DNA from: Acidobacteriota bacterium | GTDB taxonomy: Bacteria > Acidobacteriota > Terriglobia > Bryobacterales > Bryobacteraceae | Length of the DNA: 36,966 nt | Assembly (NCBI GenBank): GCA_016871155.1 | Contig: VFZO01000029.1 | Coordinates: forward strand, 1-36,966 | Direction: 5' to 3' | In this document: positions 17,351-26,617 of the stretch, piece by piece | Position numbering within the stretch: the first letter of the stretch is position 1 | Layout of the letters: each line of letters starts with the position of its first letter | The notes under the pieces: model-generated | What the model was told of the DNA's origin: nothing | Database searches by the model: none | The model's input: the letters and a program-made list of their open reading frames with translations, nothing else | Made by a program: the position numbers and the translations under genes

Positions 17351-18246
17351 CGATCGACGAGGTACAGAGTCTGCTGGCCGCGCAGGGCTACATAGCCGGG
17401 CGCGGTTTGGCGACGGCTGTCTTTCTATCGTTGCGGTTGGGACGGCCGCTGCTGTTGGAAGGCGAGGCGGGAGTTGGGAAGACCGAGGTGGCGAAGGCTC
17501 TGGCGGCGGCGCTGGGTACCGAATTGATCCGGCTGCAGTGCTATGAGGGCCTGGACATTGCGCACGCCGTGTATGAGTGGAACTATCCGCGCCAGCTTCT
17601 GGAGATCCGGTTGATGGAAGCGGCCGGCTCGGTGGACCGTTCATCGGCGGCGGCCGAGTTGTTCCGGCGGGAGTTCTTGACGGCGCGTCCGCTGCTCCGG
17701 GCTTTGGAACACACCGGGCCGCCGCCAGTACTGCTGATCGACGAGTTGGATCGAGCCGACGAGGAGTTCGAAGGGTTCCTGCTTGAGATGCTCTCGGACT
17801 TTCAAATCACCATTCCGGAGCTTGGCACGGTGCGCACCGCCACACCCCCGATTGTCGTATTGACGTCGAACCGTACGCGAGAATTGCACGACGCTCTAAA
17901 GCGGCGCTGCCTGTTCCATTGGATCGACTATCCGGATTTCCAGACCGAACTTGCCATCGTGCGCGCGCGCCGCCCCGGTGCGATGGAACGGCTGGCGGAG
18001 CAGGCCGCGCGGTTTGTGCAGGAGTTGCGGCGGGCGGAGTTGTACAAGCGGCCCGGCATCTCGGAGACGCTCGACTGGATTGCCGCGCTGGAAGCATTGG
18101 GCGCCGCGGAGCTGGATGTCGAGACTGTCCAAACGACGATCGGAATGCTGGTGAAAAATCAGGAAGACGTGGCGGTAATGGACGCCGCGCGGACGCAGGC
18201 GATGCTGAACGCCGCAGGGCAGCCGGGAGCGCGGCAGGCGGGATGA
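17347..18246 (+). CDS. coxD: CoxD-like MoxR family AAA+ ATPase
   Basis: A 299-residue AAA+ ATPase. Walker A is GEAGVGKT at residues 39-46, Walker B is LLIDELDRAD with Asp132 and Glu133, and sensor 1 is VLTSNRTRE. MoxR-type proteins work as chaperones with VWA-domain partners; CoxD of Oligotropha is needed to build the sulfurated metal centre of CO dehydrogenase. The start is a GTG overlapping the coxM stop, and its own stop overlaps the ATG of the VWA partner, so stoichiometric translation is likely. The name coxD rests on position and family. Confidence 0.93.
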   Translation: MTIDEVQSLLAAQGYIAGRGLATAVFLSLRLGRPLLLEGEAGVGKTEVAKALAAALGTELIRLQCYEGLDIAHAVYEWNYPRQLLEIRLMEAAGSVDRSSAAAELFRREFLTARPLLRALEHTGPPPVLLIDELDRADEEFEGFLLEMLSDFQITIPELGTVRTATPPIVVLTSNRTRELHDALKRRCLFHWIDYPDFQTELAIVRARRPGAMERLAEQAARFVQELRRAELYKRPGISETLDWIAALEALGAAELDVETVQTTIGMLVKNQEDVAVMDAARTQAMLNAAGQPGARQAG

Positions 18247-19349
18247 GCGCGCTAGCGGCCAACGTTGTGCGCTTCGGCCGGGTGTTGCACGGGCTCGGCG
18301 TGCGCGGCGCGGCGGGGCGGATGCCGGATGTGCTGAGCGCCGTCGAATCCATCGATATCGGCCGGCGCGAGGACTTCTTTTACACGCTGCGTTGCCTGCT
18401 TGTGAATCTGGCCGAGGATTTGCCAGTCTTCGACCGGGCATTTGCGGCGTTCTGGAAACCGGCGCCGGGCGCGCGCACGCAGGTGGACGTCCGGCCGATG
18501 GGACAGGATTTCCGGATCGGCGCACCGGTGGTGGAGTTGTGGACGCTGCACGCGGGCACGGGCGAGGGCGGGCCGGCCGCGGAACGCGTGGAGCTAGCCA
18601 CCTACAGCGCCCGGGAACTTCTGAGACAGAAGGATTTCTCCCGAATGACCGGTGAGGAGCTGGCCGAGGCCCAAGCGCTGGTCGAAACGTTTCGATGGAA
18701 TCCGGGAATGCGGCTCTCCCGGCGCTGGGAGCCGGGCGCTGGGAGCAGGCCGGATCTTCGAAAACTGTTTCGGATCGGAGAGACATTCCGCATTCCCACA
18801 CGTGCGCGCAAATGGAAGCGGCGTCCGCTGGTGGTGTTGTGCGATATCAGCGGGTCAATGGACCGCTACTCACGTATGCTGCTGCGCTTCGCGCACTGTC
18901 TGGCCGGCGGCTACTCCCGGTTGGAGGTGTTTGTGTTCGCCACGCGTTTGACGCGCATCTCGCTTGCGCTGCGGCGCAAAAAGACAGAGCGCGCGTTGGC
19001 GGAAGCGGGCGCGGCCGTCCGCGATTGGGGCGGCGGCACGCGGATCGGTGATGCGCTTCGGCGATTTCACGTCGATTGGTCCCGGCGCGTATTAGGTCAT
19101 GGGCCGGTTGTGTTGTTGATCTCCGACGGCTGGGACCGCGGGGATCCTGAGGACTTGGCGCGCGAAATGGCGCGTCTGCATCGATCCTGCCACCGGTTGA
19201 TCTGGCTGAACCCGCTGCTTGGGTCGCCGGCTTACGAACCGTTGACTCGCGGGATGCGGGCGGCGTTGCCCTACGTGGACGATTTTCTGCCGGTGCATAA
19301 CATCGCGAGCCTCGCCGAACTGGCACGGCTTTTGCGCACGCTGGAGTAG
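18243..19349 (+). CDS. coxE: CoxE-like VWA domain protein
   Basis: A 368-residue protein with a C-terminal von Willebrand factor A domain. The metal-ion-dependent adhesion site starts with DISGSMD (Asp201, Ser203, Ser205), followed by a conserved threonine in GGGTRIGDAL and an aspartate in LISDGWDRGD. The N-terminal 180 residues are the helical part typical of CoxE. It partners the preceding MoxR ATPase in maturing the molybdenum enzyme. The ATG at 18243 overlaps the coxD stop as ATGA; the frame is open upstream, but that part only shadows coxD. No signal peptide, so cytoplasmic. Confidence 0.94.
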   Translation: MSALAANVVRFGRVLHGLGVRGAAGRMPDVLSAVESIDIGRREDFFYTLRCLLVNLAEDLPVFDRAFAAFWKPAPGARTQVDVRPMGQDFRIGAPVVELWTLHAGTGEGGPAAERVELATYSARELLRQKDFSRMTGEELAEAQALVETFRWNPGMRLSRRWEPGAGSRPDLRKLFRIGETFRIPTRARKWKRRPLVVLCDISGSMDRYSRMLLRFAHCLAGGYSRLEVFVFATRLTRISLALRRKKTERALAEAGAAVRDWGGGTRIGDALRRFHVDWSRRVLGHGPVVLLISDGWDRGDPEDLAREMARLHRSCHRLIWLNPLLGSPAYEPLTRGMRAALPYVDDFLPVHNIASLAELARLLRTLE

Positions 19350-19361
19350 ACTGGGGGGCGA

Positions 19362-19793
19362 ATGGAACTTAAGGGCAGCTATCAATTCGATGCTCTGCCG
19401 GAACGGGTGTTTGCAGTGATGACGGATCCGGAAGTTGTATCCTCCTGCCTGCCGGGCTGCGAAAAGTTTGAGGCGCTGGGCGGCGGCAAGTATCGTGTGG
19501 AGCTTTCAATGGGCGTGGCCGCGATTACCGGCCGTTACGAAGGGACGGTGGAGTTGCGCGACTTGCAGCCGCCGGCCTCCTACCGGCTCGTGGTGGATGG
19601 TAAAGGCAAGCCGGGTTTCGTGAAGGGGACGGGCGACGTTGCGCTGGCCGCAGATGGGACCGGCACGCGTGTGGACGTCAAGGGAACCGCGCAGGTTGGG
19701 GGCGCGATCGCGCGCGTCGGCCAGCGGTTGATTGGCGGAGTCGGGAAGATGATGATGGATAAGTTCTTCGCGGAGATCCGCGAGAAGCTCTAG
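19362..19793 (+). CDS. coxG: CoxG family SRPBCC protein
   Basis: A 143-residue START/SRPBCC-fold protein of the CoxG family. It begins MELKGSYQFDALPERVFAVM and has the family's CLPGCEKFE, ITGRYEGTVEL and KGTAQVGGAIARVGQRLI segments. CoxG in Oligotropha helps anchor CO dehydrogenase to the cytoplasmic membrane; a lipid or hydrophobic pocket is expected. It sits 12 bases after coxE behind a GGGGGG ribosome site and ends the operon. No XdhC/CoxF-like sulfuration factor follows, although one usually accompanies the cluster. Its stop overlaps the convergent hydrolase gene in CTAG at 19790-19793. Confidence 0.93.
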   Translation: MELKGSYQFDALPERVFAVMTDPEVVSSCLPGCEKFEALGGGKYRVELSMGVAAITGRYEGTVELRDLQPPASYRLVVDGKGKPGFVKGTGDVALAADGTGTRVDVKGTAQVGGAIARVGQRLIGGVGKMMMDKFFAEIREKL

Positions 19794-20971
19794 CGGGCGC
19801 CGGCTATCATGCCAGAGTCTTGCAGCATTGCAAAGAACATCGCGAAGACGTCGGGATTCCAGATGTCGCCGTGGTTGGCCATGATTTCTTTTTCCACCTG
19901 CCAAATCCAAATGGGATGATTCGGCGGTTTGCGGCCGCTGCGCTGGATGGCCCAGTCGCTCCCATCAGCTTTGAATTCGAACGTTTTCCTGGCGGGATCC
20001 GCGTCCTTCGCGTCCACCTGCTCGTGGGTACGCAGCGCCGCGTTGTGTGCCGGCGGCGTGAGGCCAAAGCGGGCGATGCGATACACCAGACGCGTGGCCC
20101 AATCGGTCTTCGACGAAACGGCCGTGAAAAGCGAATAGGGCTGGCAGTATCTGTGCTTCGGATCTTTCTCGCAGAGTTCCTTATCGTGAAGCGGATGGCG
20201 GACGTAGGCGTCGCCTTTCGGTTCGCAGAGTTTGTTCATTTGCCGGAAGATCTGCGAACTGGATGCGGCGTTCAGGAACAGCGTAAGGTCGATGGGCGCG
20301 CCGACGGGTTCGCCGGCCTCGTGGAGGCTCTTGCAGGCCTTGCCGATCGCGGAATTGTCGGCTGCGGCTTCCAGGACTCGCGACCCGAAGGAGTGGCCCA
20401 TATAGGCGACGAACGAACGCGCTCCGTTCTTCTCCTCGGAAGCGCGGTTGTACACGGCCGCGCTGTAGATCTTGTTGAGGTCGTTGGTGAGCGAGTTGTG
20501 CGCGCCAATCCGCCGTGCCGTGCCGTTCCGATCCCAGAAGGTCACCCAACTGACAGCGCCCGGCGCGTTGAGTGTCCGGCCGCGCCAACCGATATAGATG
20601 CCATTCACCGGATACGGCGACGTCTGCTTGGCCAGCGCGGCCAACGCTCCCTTGAACTTCCGCACGTCGTCCGTCTTGCCGCTGGCGTTGTGTTTCCAGC
20701 CGTGGACGTATAGAAACGTGAGGGCCGGGCCGTTTTTCTTGCTCGCTTCAATCATCTTGACGGCGTCTTGGATCTGTCCTTCGTCCCAGCGCGTGCCGTC
20801 GTCTTTGTATTCGACGTAGGCGACGCTTACATTTTGGCCGCCGGAAGAGAGATCTTCCACCTGCGGCTGTTGGCCGTTTGCAGGATTCGGGAAGCGGTAC
20901 CTCTGCATCCGGACACATCCGGTAGCGAGCAGGCATAGCAGTATAGAGAGGGTGGTCGTGCAGCGTTTCAT
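19790..20971 (-). CDS. Alpha/beta-hydrolase-type lipoprotein
   Basis: A 393-residue predicted lipoprotein. The lipobox LLATGC puts the acylated cysteine at residue 19. The mature part is an alpha/beta hydrolase: an oxyanion-type LYVHGWKHNA at 88-97, the nucleophile elbow GHSFGS with Ser194, a likely acid Asp290 in SSKTDWATRL, and a likely base His367 in ANHGDIWNP. This is the order expected of an esterase or lipase, and all three candidates are present, so it may be active at the cell envelope. Substrate unknown. The ATG at 20971 is chosen for the lipoprotein signal and has AGGA upstream. It lies 81 bases downstream of the CocE-type gene and may have its own promoter. Confidence 0.83.
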   Translation of the reverse strand: MKRCTTTLSILLCLLATGCVRMQRYRFPNPANGQQPQVEDLSSGGQNVSVAYVEYKDDGTRWDEGQIQDAVKMIEASKKNGPALTFLYVHGWKHNASGKTDDVRKFKGALAALAKQTSPYPVNGIYIGWRGRTLNAPGAVSWVTFWDRNGTARRIGAHNSLTNDLNKIYSAAVYNRASEEKNGARSFVAYMGHSFGSRVLEAAADNSAIGKACKSLHEAGEPVGAPIDLTLFLNAASSSQIFRQMNKLCEPKGDAYVRHPLHDKELCEKDPKHRYCQPYSLFTAVSSKTDWATRLVYRIARFGLTPPAHNAALRTHEQVDAKDADPARKTFEFKADGSDWAIQRSGRKPPNHPIWIWQVEKEIMANHGDIWNPDVFAMFFAMLQDSGMIAGAR

Positions 20972-21005
20972 AGGAGTTCCTACGCGCCAGGGAATGGCGC
21001 TCACG

Positions 21006-21034
21006 ATAATAAGCGCAAAAATTCGGCTTAGAAA
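21006..21034 (-). promoter_or_regulatory. Weak candidate promoter for the lipoprotein gene
   Basis: On the minus strand TTTCTA and TATTAT are 17 bases apart, in an AT-rich part of the 81-base gap before the hydrolase lipoprotein. The -10 is good but the -35 is poor. An inverted repeat GCGCT/AGCGC sits beside it. Confidence 0.25.
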
Positions 21035-21052
21035 GACAGGCCTGCGCGCCGG

Positions 21053-22912
21053 CTACGGAATCGTTCGCACCGTCACCTTCGATGCGGCGTTCGGCTGCCG
21101 GTAGACGCGGTGCGCCGCCTTCTGAAAATCAGCCTCTCGCGCCTCGTTGATATTCATGAACTTCTGCGGGTTGCGGTCGACGATGGGGAACCACGAACTT
21201 TGCACCTGGATCATGATGCGGTGGCCGCGCCGAAAGGTGTGGAGAATATCGTTCATGCCGTACTCCACCTTCGCGATTTGGCCCGGTGTGAAGGGTTCCG
21301 GCTTCGAGAGGCTGTTCCGGAACTTACCGCGAAATACCTCGCCGCGCACCAGCATCTGGTAGCCGGCCTGCGGCGGGCGGCGGGTCTCAGGCTTGGAACC
21401 GTCGTAGACCTTCGTTGCGATCGCATCGGGAAACACGTCGATCAGCTTCACAATCCAATCGGCGTCCGTGCCGGTGGTTGAGACGAAGAGAGAATTGAGA
21501 ATCGGGCCGGCGATAGTCAGGTCCGTTTCCAGAATTTCCGATTGATAGGTCAGCACATCGGTGCGGGAGGCGGCGAAGCGCTGATCGTCCACCATGTGCT
21601 CGCGGGTCATGCCGATGGCGATGTCCTGTTGCGACGGCACAGGCTTGGCGGGGTCGCTAATGAACTCGTCGTGTCCGGCGGCGGAGGGTGCGGCGAAGGT
21701 CAACGTTCCGTTGGCGTTCAGGAATAGCGTCTTAGATTCGGCGTTCTTGGGCGGCCAAGTGTCGAATTTTCGCCACTGGTTCGCGCCGGTTTCGAAGACA
21801 TGGGCCTTGGGGAGTTTGCCGTCGCCAGTGCCTTTTAGGTAGTAGTCGAAGAACGGAGCTTCGATGTTCTTGCGGTAGTAGGGGCCGGTCCTGGAGTCGA
21901 AGCTGATGTATCCCAAATGGTCGCCGTTATCGCGAGCCCACTGGCCGTGATACCAAGGGCCCATCACAAGCATGTTTGTGGTGGAAGGGCTCTGCCTTTC
22001 GACGTTGTGAAAAACCTGCATGGCGCCGTAGAGATTCTCGGTATCGAACCATCCGCCCACAGTCATCACCGCGGGTTTGATGGCCTTCAAGTGCGGACGA
22101 AGATTCCGGGACTGCCAGAACTCGTCGTACGTATCGTGGCGCATCATGTCGTTCCAGAACGCCACGCTGTTCTTGAAGTACTTCTCGTTGGCGTTGTAGA
22201 GCGGGCCCAACTGGAGGAAAAACTTGTAGCCGTCAGGGGTCCCGTGTTGGAAGGGCTCGCGATTCTTGGGAGGAACGGCGGGCTCCGGGCGCGGCTTACC
22301 GAAACCGGCGAGGAAGTTGAAGGCGTGCGGCAGGTACAGTGCGCCGTTCCGGTGGAAATCGTCGCCGGTGAACCAGTCGGTGATGGGCGCTTGCGGCGAG
22401 GCGCAGACGTGCGCGGGATGGGCGTCGATCATACCCGCGGCGGTGTAGAAGCCGGGATAGGAGATGCCGTAGGTACACACCTTGCCGTTGTTGTTGGGGA
22501 GGTTCTTCACCAGCCAGTCAATGGTGTCGTAGGTATCGGAGGACTCGTCGATATCCTGGGGAGACTGTTTGGCGGCGCGGTGAGGCGTCATGTTGACGAA
22601 CTCGCCCTCGCTCATGTTGCGCCCGCGCACGTCCTGATAGACGAAGATATATTTGGCGCGGGCCAGGATGGTGCTCGGCCCCAGATCCTTTTTGTACTCA
22701 TCCACGCCGTAGGGCGAGACCGTGTACGGCGTGCGGTTCAGAAGAATCGGCCAGGTGCGCGATTGATCCTTCGGAATGTAGACCGATGTGAAGAGACGCT
22801 TGCCGTCGCGCATGGCGATGCGGTGTTCGTACTTCGTGTAGTTAGCGCGAATGAATTTTTCGCCTTGGGCGAACAGGCCAAAGCCGGTGAGGACGAGGAG
22901 TGCGAGGCGCAT
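21053..22912 (-). CDS. CocE/NonD family hydrolase (X-Pro dipeptidyl-peptidase S15 fold)
   Basis: A 619-residue exported serine hydrolase with a signal peptide (MRLALLVLTGFGLFAQ). The N-terminal alpha/beta-hydrolase domain has the nucleophile Ser151 in TYGISYPGF and an oxyanion-loop region LLNRTPYTVSPYG near 57-69. The C-terminal jelly-roll (PepX_C) covers roughly the last 220 residues, including FRRGHRIMIQVQSSWFP. Family members hydrolyse acyl-proline peptides, cephalosporin or glutaryl amides, or cocaine-like esters; the substrate here cannot be told. Its ATG directly follows the TAA of the YceH-like gene with no gap, so it is translated from that transcript. Confidence 0.92.
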   Translation of the reverse strand: MRLALLVLTGFGLFAQGEKFIRANYTKYEHRIAMRDGKRLFTSVYIPKDQSRTWPILLNRTPYTVSPYGVDEYKKDLGPSTILARAKYIFVYQDVRGRNMSEGEFVNMTPHRAAKQSPQDIDESSDTYDTIDWLVKNLPNNNGKVCTYGISYPGFYTAAGMIDAHPAHVCASPQAPITDWFTGDDFHRNGALYLPHAFNFLAGFGKPRPEPAVPPKNREPFQHGTPDGYKFFLQLGPLYNANEKYFKNSVAFWNDMMRHDTYDEFWQSRNLRPHLKAIKPAVMTVGGWFDTENLYGAMQVFHNVERQSPSTTNMLVMGPWYHGQWARDNGDHLGYISFDSRTGPYYRKNIEAPFFDYYLKGTGDGKLPKAHVFETGANQWRKFDTWPPKNAESKTLFLNANGTLTFAAPSAAGHDEFISDPAKPVPSQQDIAIGMTREHMVDDQRFAASRTDVLTYQSEILETDLTIAGPILNSLFVSTTGTDADWIVKLIDVFPDAIATKVYDGSKPETRRPPQAGYQMLVRGEVFRGKFRNSLSKPEPFTPGQIAKVEYGMNDILHTFRRGHRIMIQVQSSWFPIVDRNPQKFMNINEAREADFQKAAHRVYRQPNAASKVTVRTIP

Positions 22913-23566
22913 TTAGCTTTCGAACTGTTTCCGGAAGGTCGCGAACTCGGCCTTAAGCCGGTCGAGTTCGGCTTCGAGCTGGTTGACGCGGATTTCAAGC
23001 TCCTCGACGCGAGGGCTCTTCGCCGCGGTGGGAGCGGCGGCCGCGGCGGCGGACTGGGTCAGGGAGTCCGTGTCGACCGGCCCGCCATAGAGGTGCATCC
23101 AGCGCGGTTCGCGCTGGCCGGGCAATTTTCCAAGAAAGACGGTTAGCGGCTGTTCTCGCTCGCTCATTTTGCGTAGCGAATTTTCCACGGCGTCCAGGTC
23201 GTCAAAGGCGTAGAGGCGCTGGCAGCGATCCTTCAATTCGTTGAGCGTTTGAGGACCGCGCAGCAGCAGCACACAAGTGAGCGCGAGTTCCCGGTTGTTG
23301 AGATTGAACACGAATGAGGCCCGGTGCTTGAACTTCGGCACGCGCGAATCGAAGTTTGCGTCCGCCAAGCCGCGCTCTTCCAGTTCGCCCAGGCCATCGC
23401 GTACTGTCTCCTCGCTGTAATCGCTCACAGGTTCGCGGCTCGTCTTCTGATTGCAGGCCGTCATCAGAGCGTTCACGGAGAGTGGATAGTATTCCGGCGT
23501 CGCCATATCCTTTTCGATCAGTGCGCCGAGTATGCGCTGCTCAAGGGGAGAAAGGGGCGGATTCAT
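22913..23566 (-). CDS. YceH family (DUF480) protein
   Basis: A 217-residue protein of the YceH/DUF480 family, built of tandem winged-helix domains. Family landmarks are LSPLEQRILGALIEKDMATPEYYPLSVNALMTACNQK split over residues 5-41, then SREPVSDY, and RGPQTLNELKDRCQRLY in the second half. The last 40 residues are a coiled coil (VEELEIRVNQLEAELDRL and on). Function is unknown; a DNA-binding or regulatory role is suggested only by fold. No Shine-Dalgarno is seen. It lies 15 bases after epsI and touches the next gene. Confidence 0.9.
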   Translation of the reverse strand: MNPPLSPLEQRILGALIEKDMATPEYYPLSVNALMTACNQKTSREPVSDYSEETVRDGLGELEERGLADANFDSRVPKFKHRASFVFNLNNRELALTCVLLLRGPQTLNELKDRCQRLYAFDDLDAVENSLRKMSEREQPLTVFLGKLPGQREPRWMHLYGGPVDTDSLTQSAAAAAAPTAAKSPRVEELEIRVNQLEAELDRLKAEFATFRKQFES

Positions 23567-23581
23567 TGTTGGAGAAGGGAA

Positions 23582-24241
23582 CTAGTTCGGGAGGACGGCC
23601 GAGACCGGTCCGAAGAAGTCTTTCACCATGTGAATCGCTGCTTCGGTTGTCCGTTCGGTACCGGCGGGGCCAACGGGAACGGTGAACTTCACCAGCGCCG
23701 TATCGGTGCGGTTGTGGCGAATCGCGTCGGCGACAACGTAGAATTTCGCGTGGTATTCGTCGGCGACCACGCGCCCATGCGACTGATACCAGTAGATGAC
23801 TACGCTCTTGTTCTCTCCCCGCTGCACCAGGTAATATTGCGCCTCGATGGGTTCGGCCCGGCCCGGCACGTCGATATGGATGACGGTGTTCCGCTCCTTC
23901 ACCCAACCGTTGCCCGGCAGGCAGTTCTTCGGGGAATGGGGCGCGACGCCCGCGCGCTGGGACTTGAAATATGCGATCCAAACGTGCGCTCCGCCGGGCA
24001 GCGAAGGCGAAGCGTAAGTGCGAGAAAGCGTATCGTCGGCCTTCAAGATCGCCTGCACCTCAGGTTCGACGGCATGTTCGCGAACTAGAACCGACGCGCC
24101 TACGCCTTTGGGGAGCCGGGAGAGCGGACCGTTGGCCGGAACGAACTCGGAGCGGGCGTTGAGGTAGTAACCCAGAGCGCCTTGCACCAGGACCAGGCCC
24201 GTAAATGTCAGCAGGACGGGAGATCGTAGAAACGAGAACAT
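23582..24241 (-). CDS. epsI: Exosortase-associated protein EpsI
   Basis: A 219-residue EpsI (DUF3485) protein that accompanies exosortases and takes part in exopolysaccharide export or protein sorting. One N-terminal membrane anchor (residues about 6-24) precedes an extracytoplasmic domain with the family motif HSPKNCLPGNGW. I use the ATG at 24241, because GGAGG lies 4 bases upstream. A TTG one codon earlier is possible but sits too near the ribosome site. Its ATG overlaps the exosortase stop as TGATG, so the two are coupled. Confidence 0.92.
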   Translation of the reverse strand: MFSFLRSPVLLTFTGLVLVQGALGYYLNARSEFVPANGPLSRLPKGVGASVLVREHAVEPEVQAILKADDTLSRTYASPSLPGGAHVWIAYFKSQRAGVAPHSPKNCLPGNGWVKERNTVIHIDVPGRAEPIEAQYYLVQRGENKSVVIYWYQSHGRVVADEYHAKFYVVADAIRHNRTDTALVKFTVPVGPAGTERTTEAAIHMVKDFFGPVSAVLPN

Positions 24242-25137
24242 CAAGCCTCCACCGGAGCGTTATTCGGTTCGCGGAAAACCCCGGTCTTTTTAACGAAGAC
24301 ATGGAAAATCAGCATCAGCGCGAAGGCGAAGGCGAAGGCGATGCCGCCCTCCAGCGTATGAAAAAAGCCCTTCGCCAGTTCGGGATTGTACTCGCTGATA
24401 ATGCCGGTCACGGTTACCCGGAAGGCGTTCGCGGCGACGGCGATCGGGATGGACGCCAGAAAGATCGCCCACCTGATTTTCAGGCTGCTTTCCGACATGT
24501 AACCGTAGACCAGGGAAAGGAACGTCAGTGACATTAGCGATCGGATTCCGCTGCAAGCCTCAACGACGGAAAGTTTCTGGTTCGCCAACTCCAAGACGTT
24601 GCCATCGCGCAGAACCGGGATGCCGATTATCGAGAGTGCGTTCTCCGCCACGGCGGAAGCAAACAGTTGCAGCGGAAAGGTCACTTGGTTGTATACGACG
24701 GCCGGCAGCGGAACCATCAACGGTAATAGCAGTAAAGGCAAGGCCAACATCCGGACGAGCGGCCAGCCGCCCAGGAACAGCACTGCGCCCCAGACCGAGC
24801 CGACAAACGCCGAACGCTGCAGGAACAACTCTGCGCCGAGGATTCCAACACACATTTGCAGGATGGCGAGTACCATCACGACAAGGCCGAGTTTGTTTGG
24901 TTTCAGTTCGGCCGCCATAATTTCTTGGCGGCGCTGATACGCGATCCAGGCGGCGACGGCCGGCACCAGAAAGCCGTGGCTCATGTCCTCGTCGTTGCTC
25001 CACTGGTCCGCCATGCGGCCCAGGATCGGGAGGTACGCCAAGATAAGGATGCCAATGACCCAACCGACTTGATTCCAAGGGATTGGGGGAGTTGGCGTTA
25101 CTTCGGCCCGCAGGGAAGCGCCGCCGTCTGGTGTCAT
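24239..25137 (-). CDS. Exosortase (EpsH/XrtA-type membrane transpeptidase)
   Basis: A 298-residue polytopic membrane cysteine protease/transpeptidase that cleaves PEP-CTERM tails of exported proteins. About eight hydrophobic segments are visible. The catalytic residues are all present: Cys195 in VVEACSGIRSL, Arg240 in ANAFRVTVTG and His260 in GFFHTLEGG. A short proline-rich cytoplasmic N-terminus precedes the first membrane helix near residue 23. It is followed directly by epsI, and 26 bases separate it from pyruvate kinase upstream. I saw no PEP-CTERM protein in this window, so its targets must be elsewhere. The coding end with stop is at 24241; the exact subfamily is unassigned. Confidence 0.93.
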
Positions 25138-25163
25138 AAGAATTCTCTTCTAGTTTGACACAC

Positions 25164-26585
25164 TTAGCGAGCTTCGCCGATGCGGTGCAGGATCATCAGG
25201 TTGGTGGTTCCGCTCCGCCACATCGGCTGCCCGGCTACCAGGATGACGGTATCCCGCGGGCGGAGTAACCCGCGCTCCACAAGCGTCCGGTCCAAAAGCT
25301 GAATCATAGCGTCGGTCCCGGGTTCTCCCGGCGTGACAATCGGGTGAATTCCATACAAGGCGGTCAACTGACGCGCCACGTTTTCCGACAGCGTGAAGGC
25401 GAAGATCGGAACAGGCGGCCGGTACCGGCTGACCAGACGGGCCGTGGAGCCGGAGGTTGTCAACACGACGATCGCCGACACATTTGCCGACCGGGCCGCA
25501 TGGTATGCGGCGTCCGCCAGGATTTCCGCGATCGACGGATTCGCGCGCGGGGGCGGGTCCTGGTATCCGCGCGGGCGCATGGCTCCTTCGGTTTCGAGCG
25601 CGATGCGGGCCATGGTTTTGACGCTCTCCACGGGGTACTGGCCGGCCGATGTTTCGGCCGACAGCATTACCGCGTCCGTCCCGTCGCAGATCGCGTTCGC
25701 CACGTCGGAGACCTCGGCGCGAGTCGGCACCGGGCTCTCGATCATCGACTCCAGCATCTGCGTGGCGGTGATGACGAACTTGCCGGAGTGGCGCGCGCGT
25801 TCGATCACGGCCTTCTGAATGAAGGGAACTTTCTCGAAAGCGATCTCAACCCCCAGATCGCCTCGGGCGACCATGACGCCATCGGACTCGGCGATGATCT
25901 CGTTCAAGTTGTCCCAAGCTTCCGGCTTTTCGATCTTGGCGACGATGGGAATTGTGGCGCCCCTCTCCTCCAGAAAGAGGCGCAACCGGATGATATCTGC
26001 CGCCTTGCGCACGAACGACATCGCGACGAAATCGATTCCCTGATCGAGTGCGAACTGCAGGTCCGACATGTCCTTTCGCGTGAGGGATGGTGTTGAAACC
26101 TTCACGCCGGGAAGGTTGATGCCTTTGCGGTCGCCAATCCAGCCGCCGGAGACCACGCGGGATTTCACGGTGACGCCATCGGTGGACTCGGCGCGCAGTT
26201 CGACGGCGCCATCGGCCAGCAGAATCCGATCACCTGGCGAAACGTCGCGCGCGAGCTCCTTATAGACCGTTGAGGCTCGGGCCGCCGTGCCGAGCGCTTC
26301 CTCGGTCGAAATTTCGAATGTGTCGCCGGCTTTCAATTCGACTTTGCCGCCCTCGAACAGGCCGAGACGGATCTTCGGTCCTTGCAGGTCTACAAGGCTT
26401 CCGGCCGGTTTTCCGGTTTCAACACTGAGTTCCCTGACGAGCTTTAGACGGGCGGCCTGTTCGTCCTGCGTGCCATGGGACATGTTGAGCCGGAACACGT
26501 TCACGCCGGCTCCCAGTAATTGGGCGATGCACTCGCGCGTCCCGGACGCCGGACCCAGCGTCGCTACGATTTTCGTTGTTCTCAC
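25164..26585 (-). CDS. pyk: Pyruvate kinase
   Basis: Transfers phosphate from phosphoenolpyruvate to ADP, the last step of glycolysis, in the cytoplasm. The 473-residue length is normal. Landmarks are the N-terminal KIVATLGPASG, the substrate-binding FRLNMSHGT, the catalytic lysine region IVAKIEKPEAWDNL, the metal-binding MVARGDLGVEI, and ITATQMLESMIESPVPTRAE followed by DGTDAVMLSAETSAG. The C-terminal allosteric domain is present. The start is a GTG, and no close ribosome site is visible. It is divergent from uppP across 32 bases and may lead the downstream exosortase operon. Confidence 0.97.
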   Translation of the reverse strand: MRTTKIVATLGPASGTRECIAQLLGAGVNVFRLNMSHGTQDEQAARLKLVRELSVETGKPAGSLVDLQGPKIRLGLFEGGKVELKAGDTFEISTEEALGTAARASTVYKELARDVSPGDRILLADGAVELRAESTDGVTVKSRVVSGGWIGDRKGINLPGVKVSTPSLTRKDMSDLQFALDQGIDFVAMSFVRKAADIIRLRLFLEERGATIPIVAKIEKPEAWDNLNEIIAESDGVMVARGDLGVEIAFEKVPFIQKAVIERARHSGKFVITATQMLESMIESPVPTRAEVSDVANAICDGTDAVMLSAETSAGQYPVESVKTMARIALETEGAMRPRGYQDPPPRANPSIAEILADAAYHAARSANVSAIVVLTTSGSTARLVSRYRPPVPIFAFTLSENVARQLTALYGIHPIVTPGEPGTDAMIQLLDRTLVERGLLRPRDTVILVAGQPMWRSGTTNLMILHRIGEAR

Positions 26586-26617
26586 GGTAGTCTGGTGTAT
26601 CGCCTTCTTTTTTAATC

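Noticed and set aside
25155..25160. Perfect TTGACA on the plus strand
   Set aside because: No -10 at proper distance and no plus-strand gene follows until 26618; it lies between minus-strand genes.
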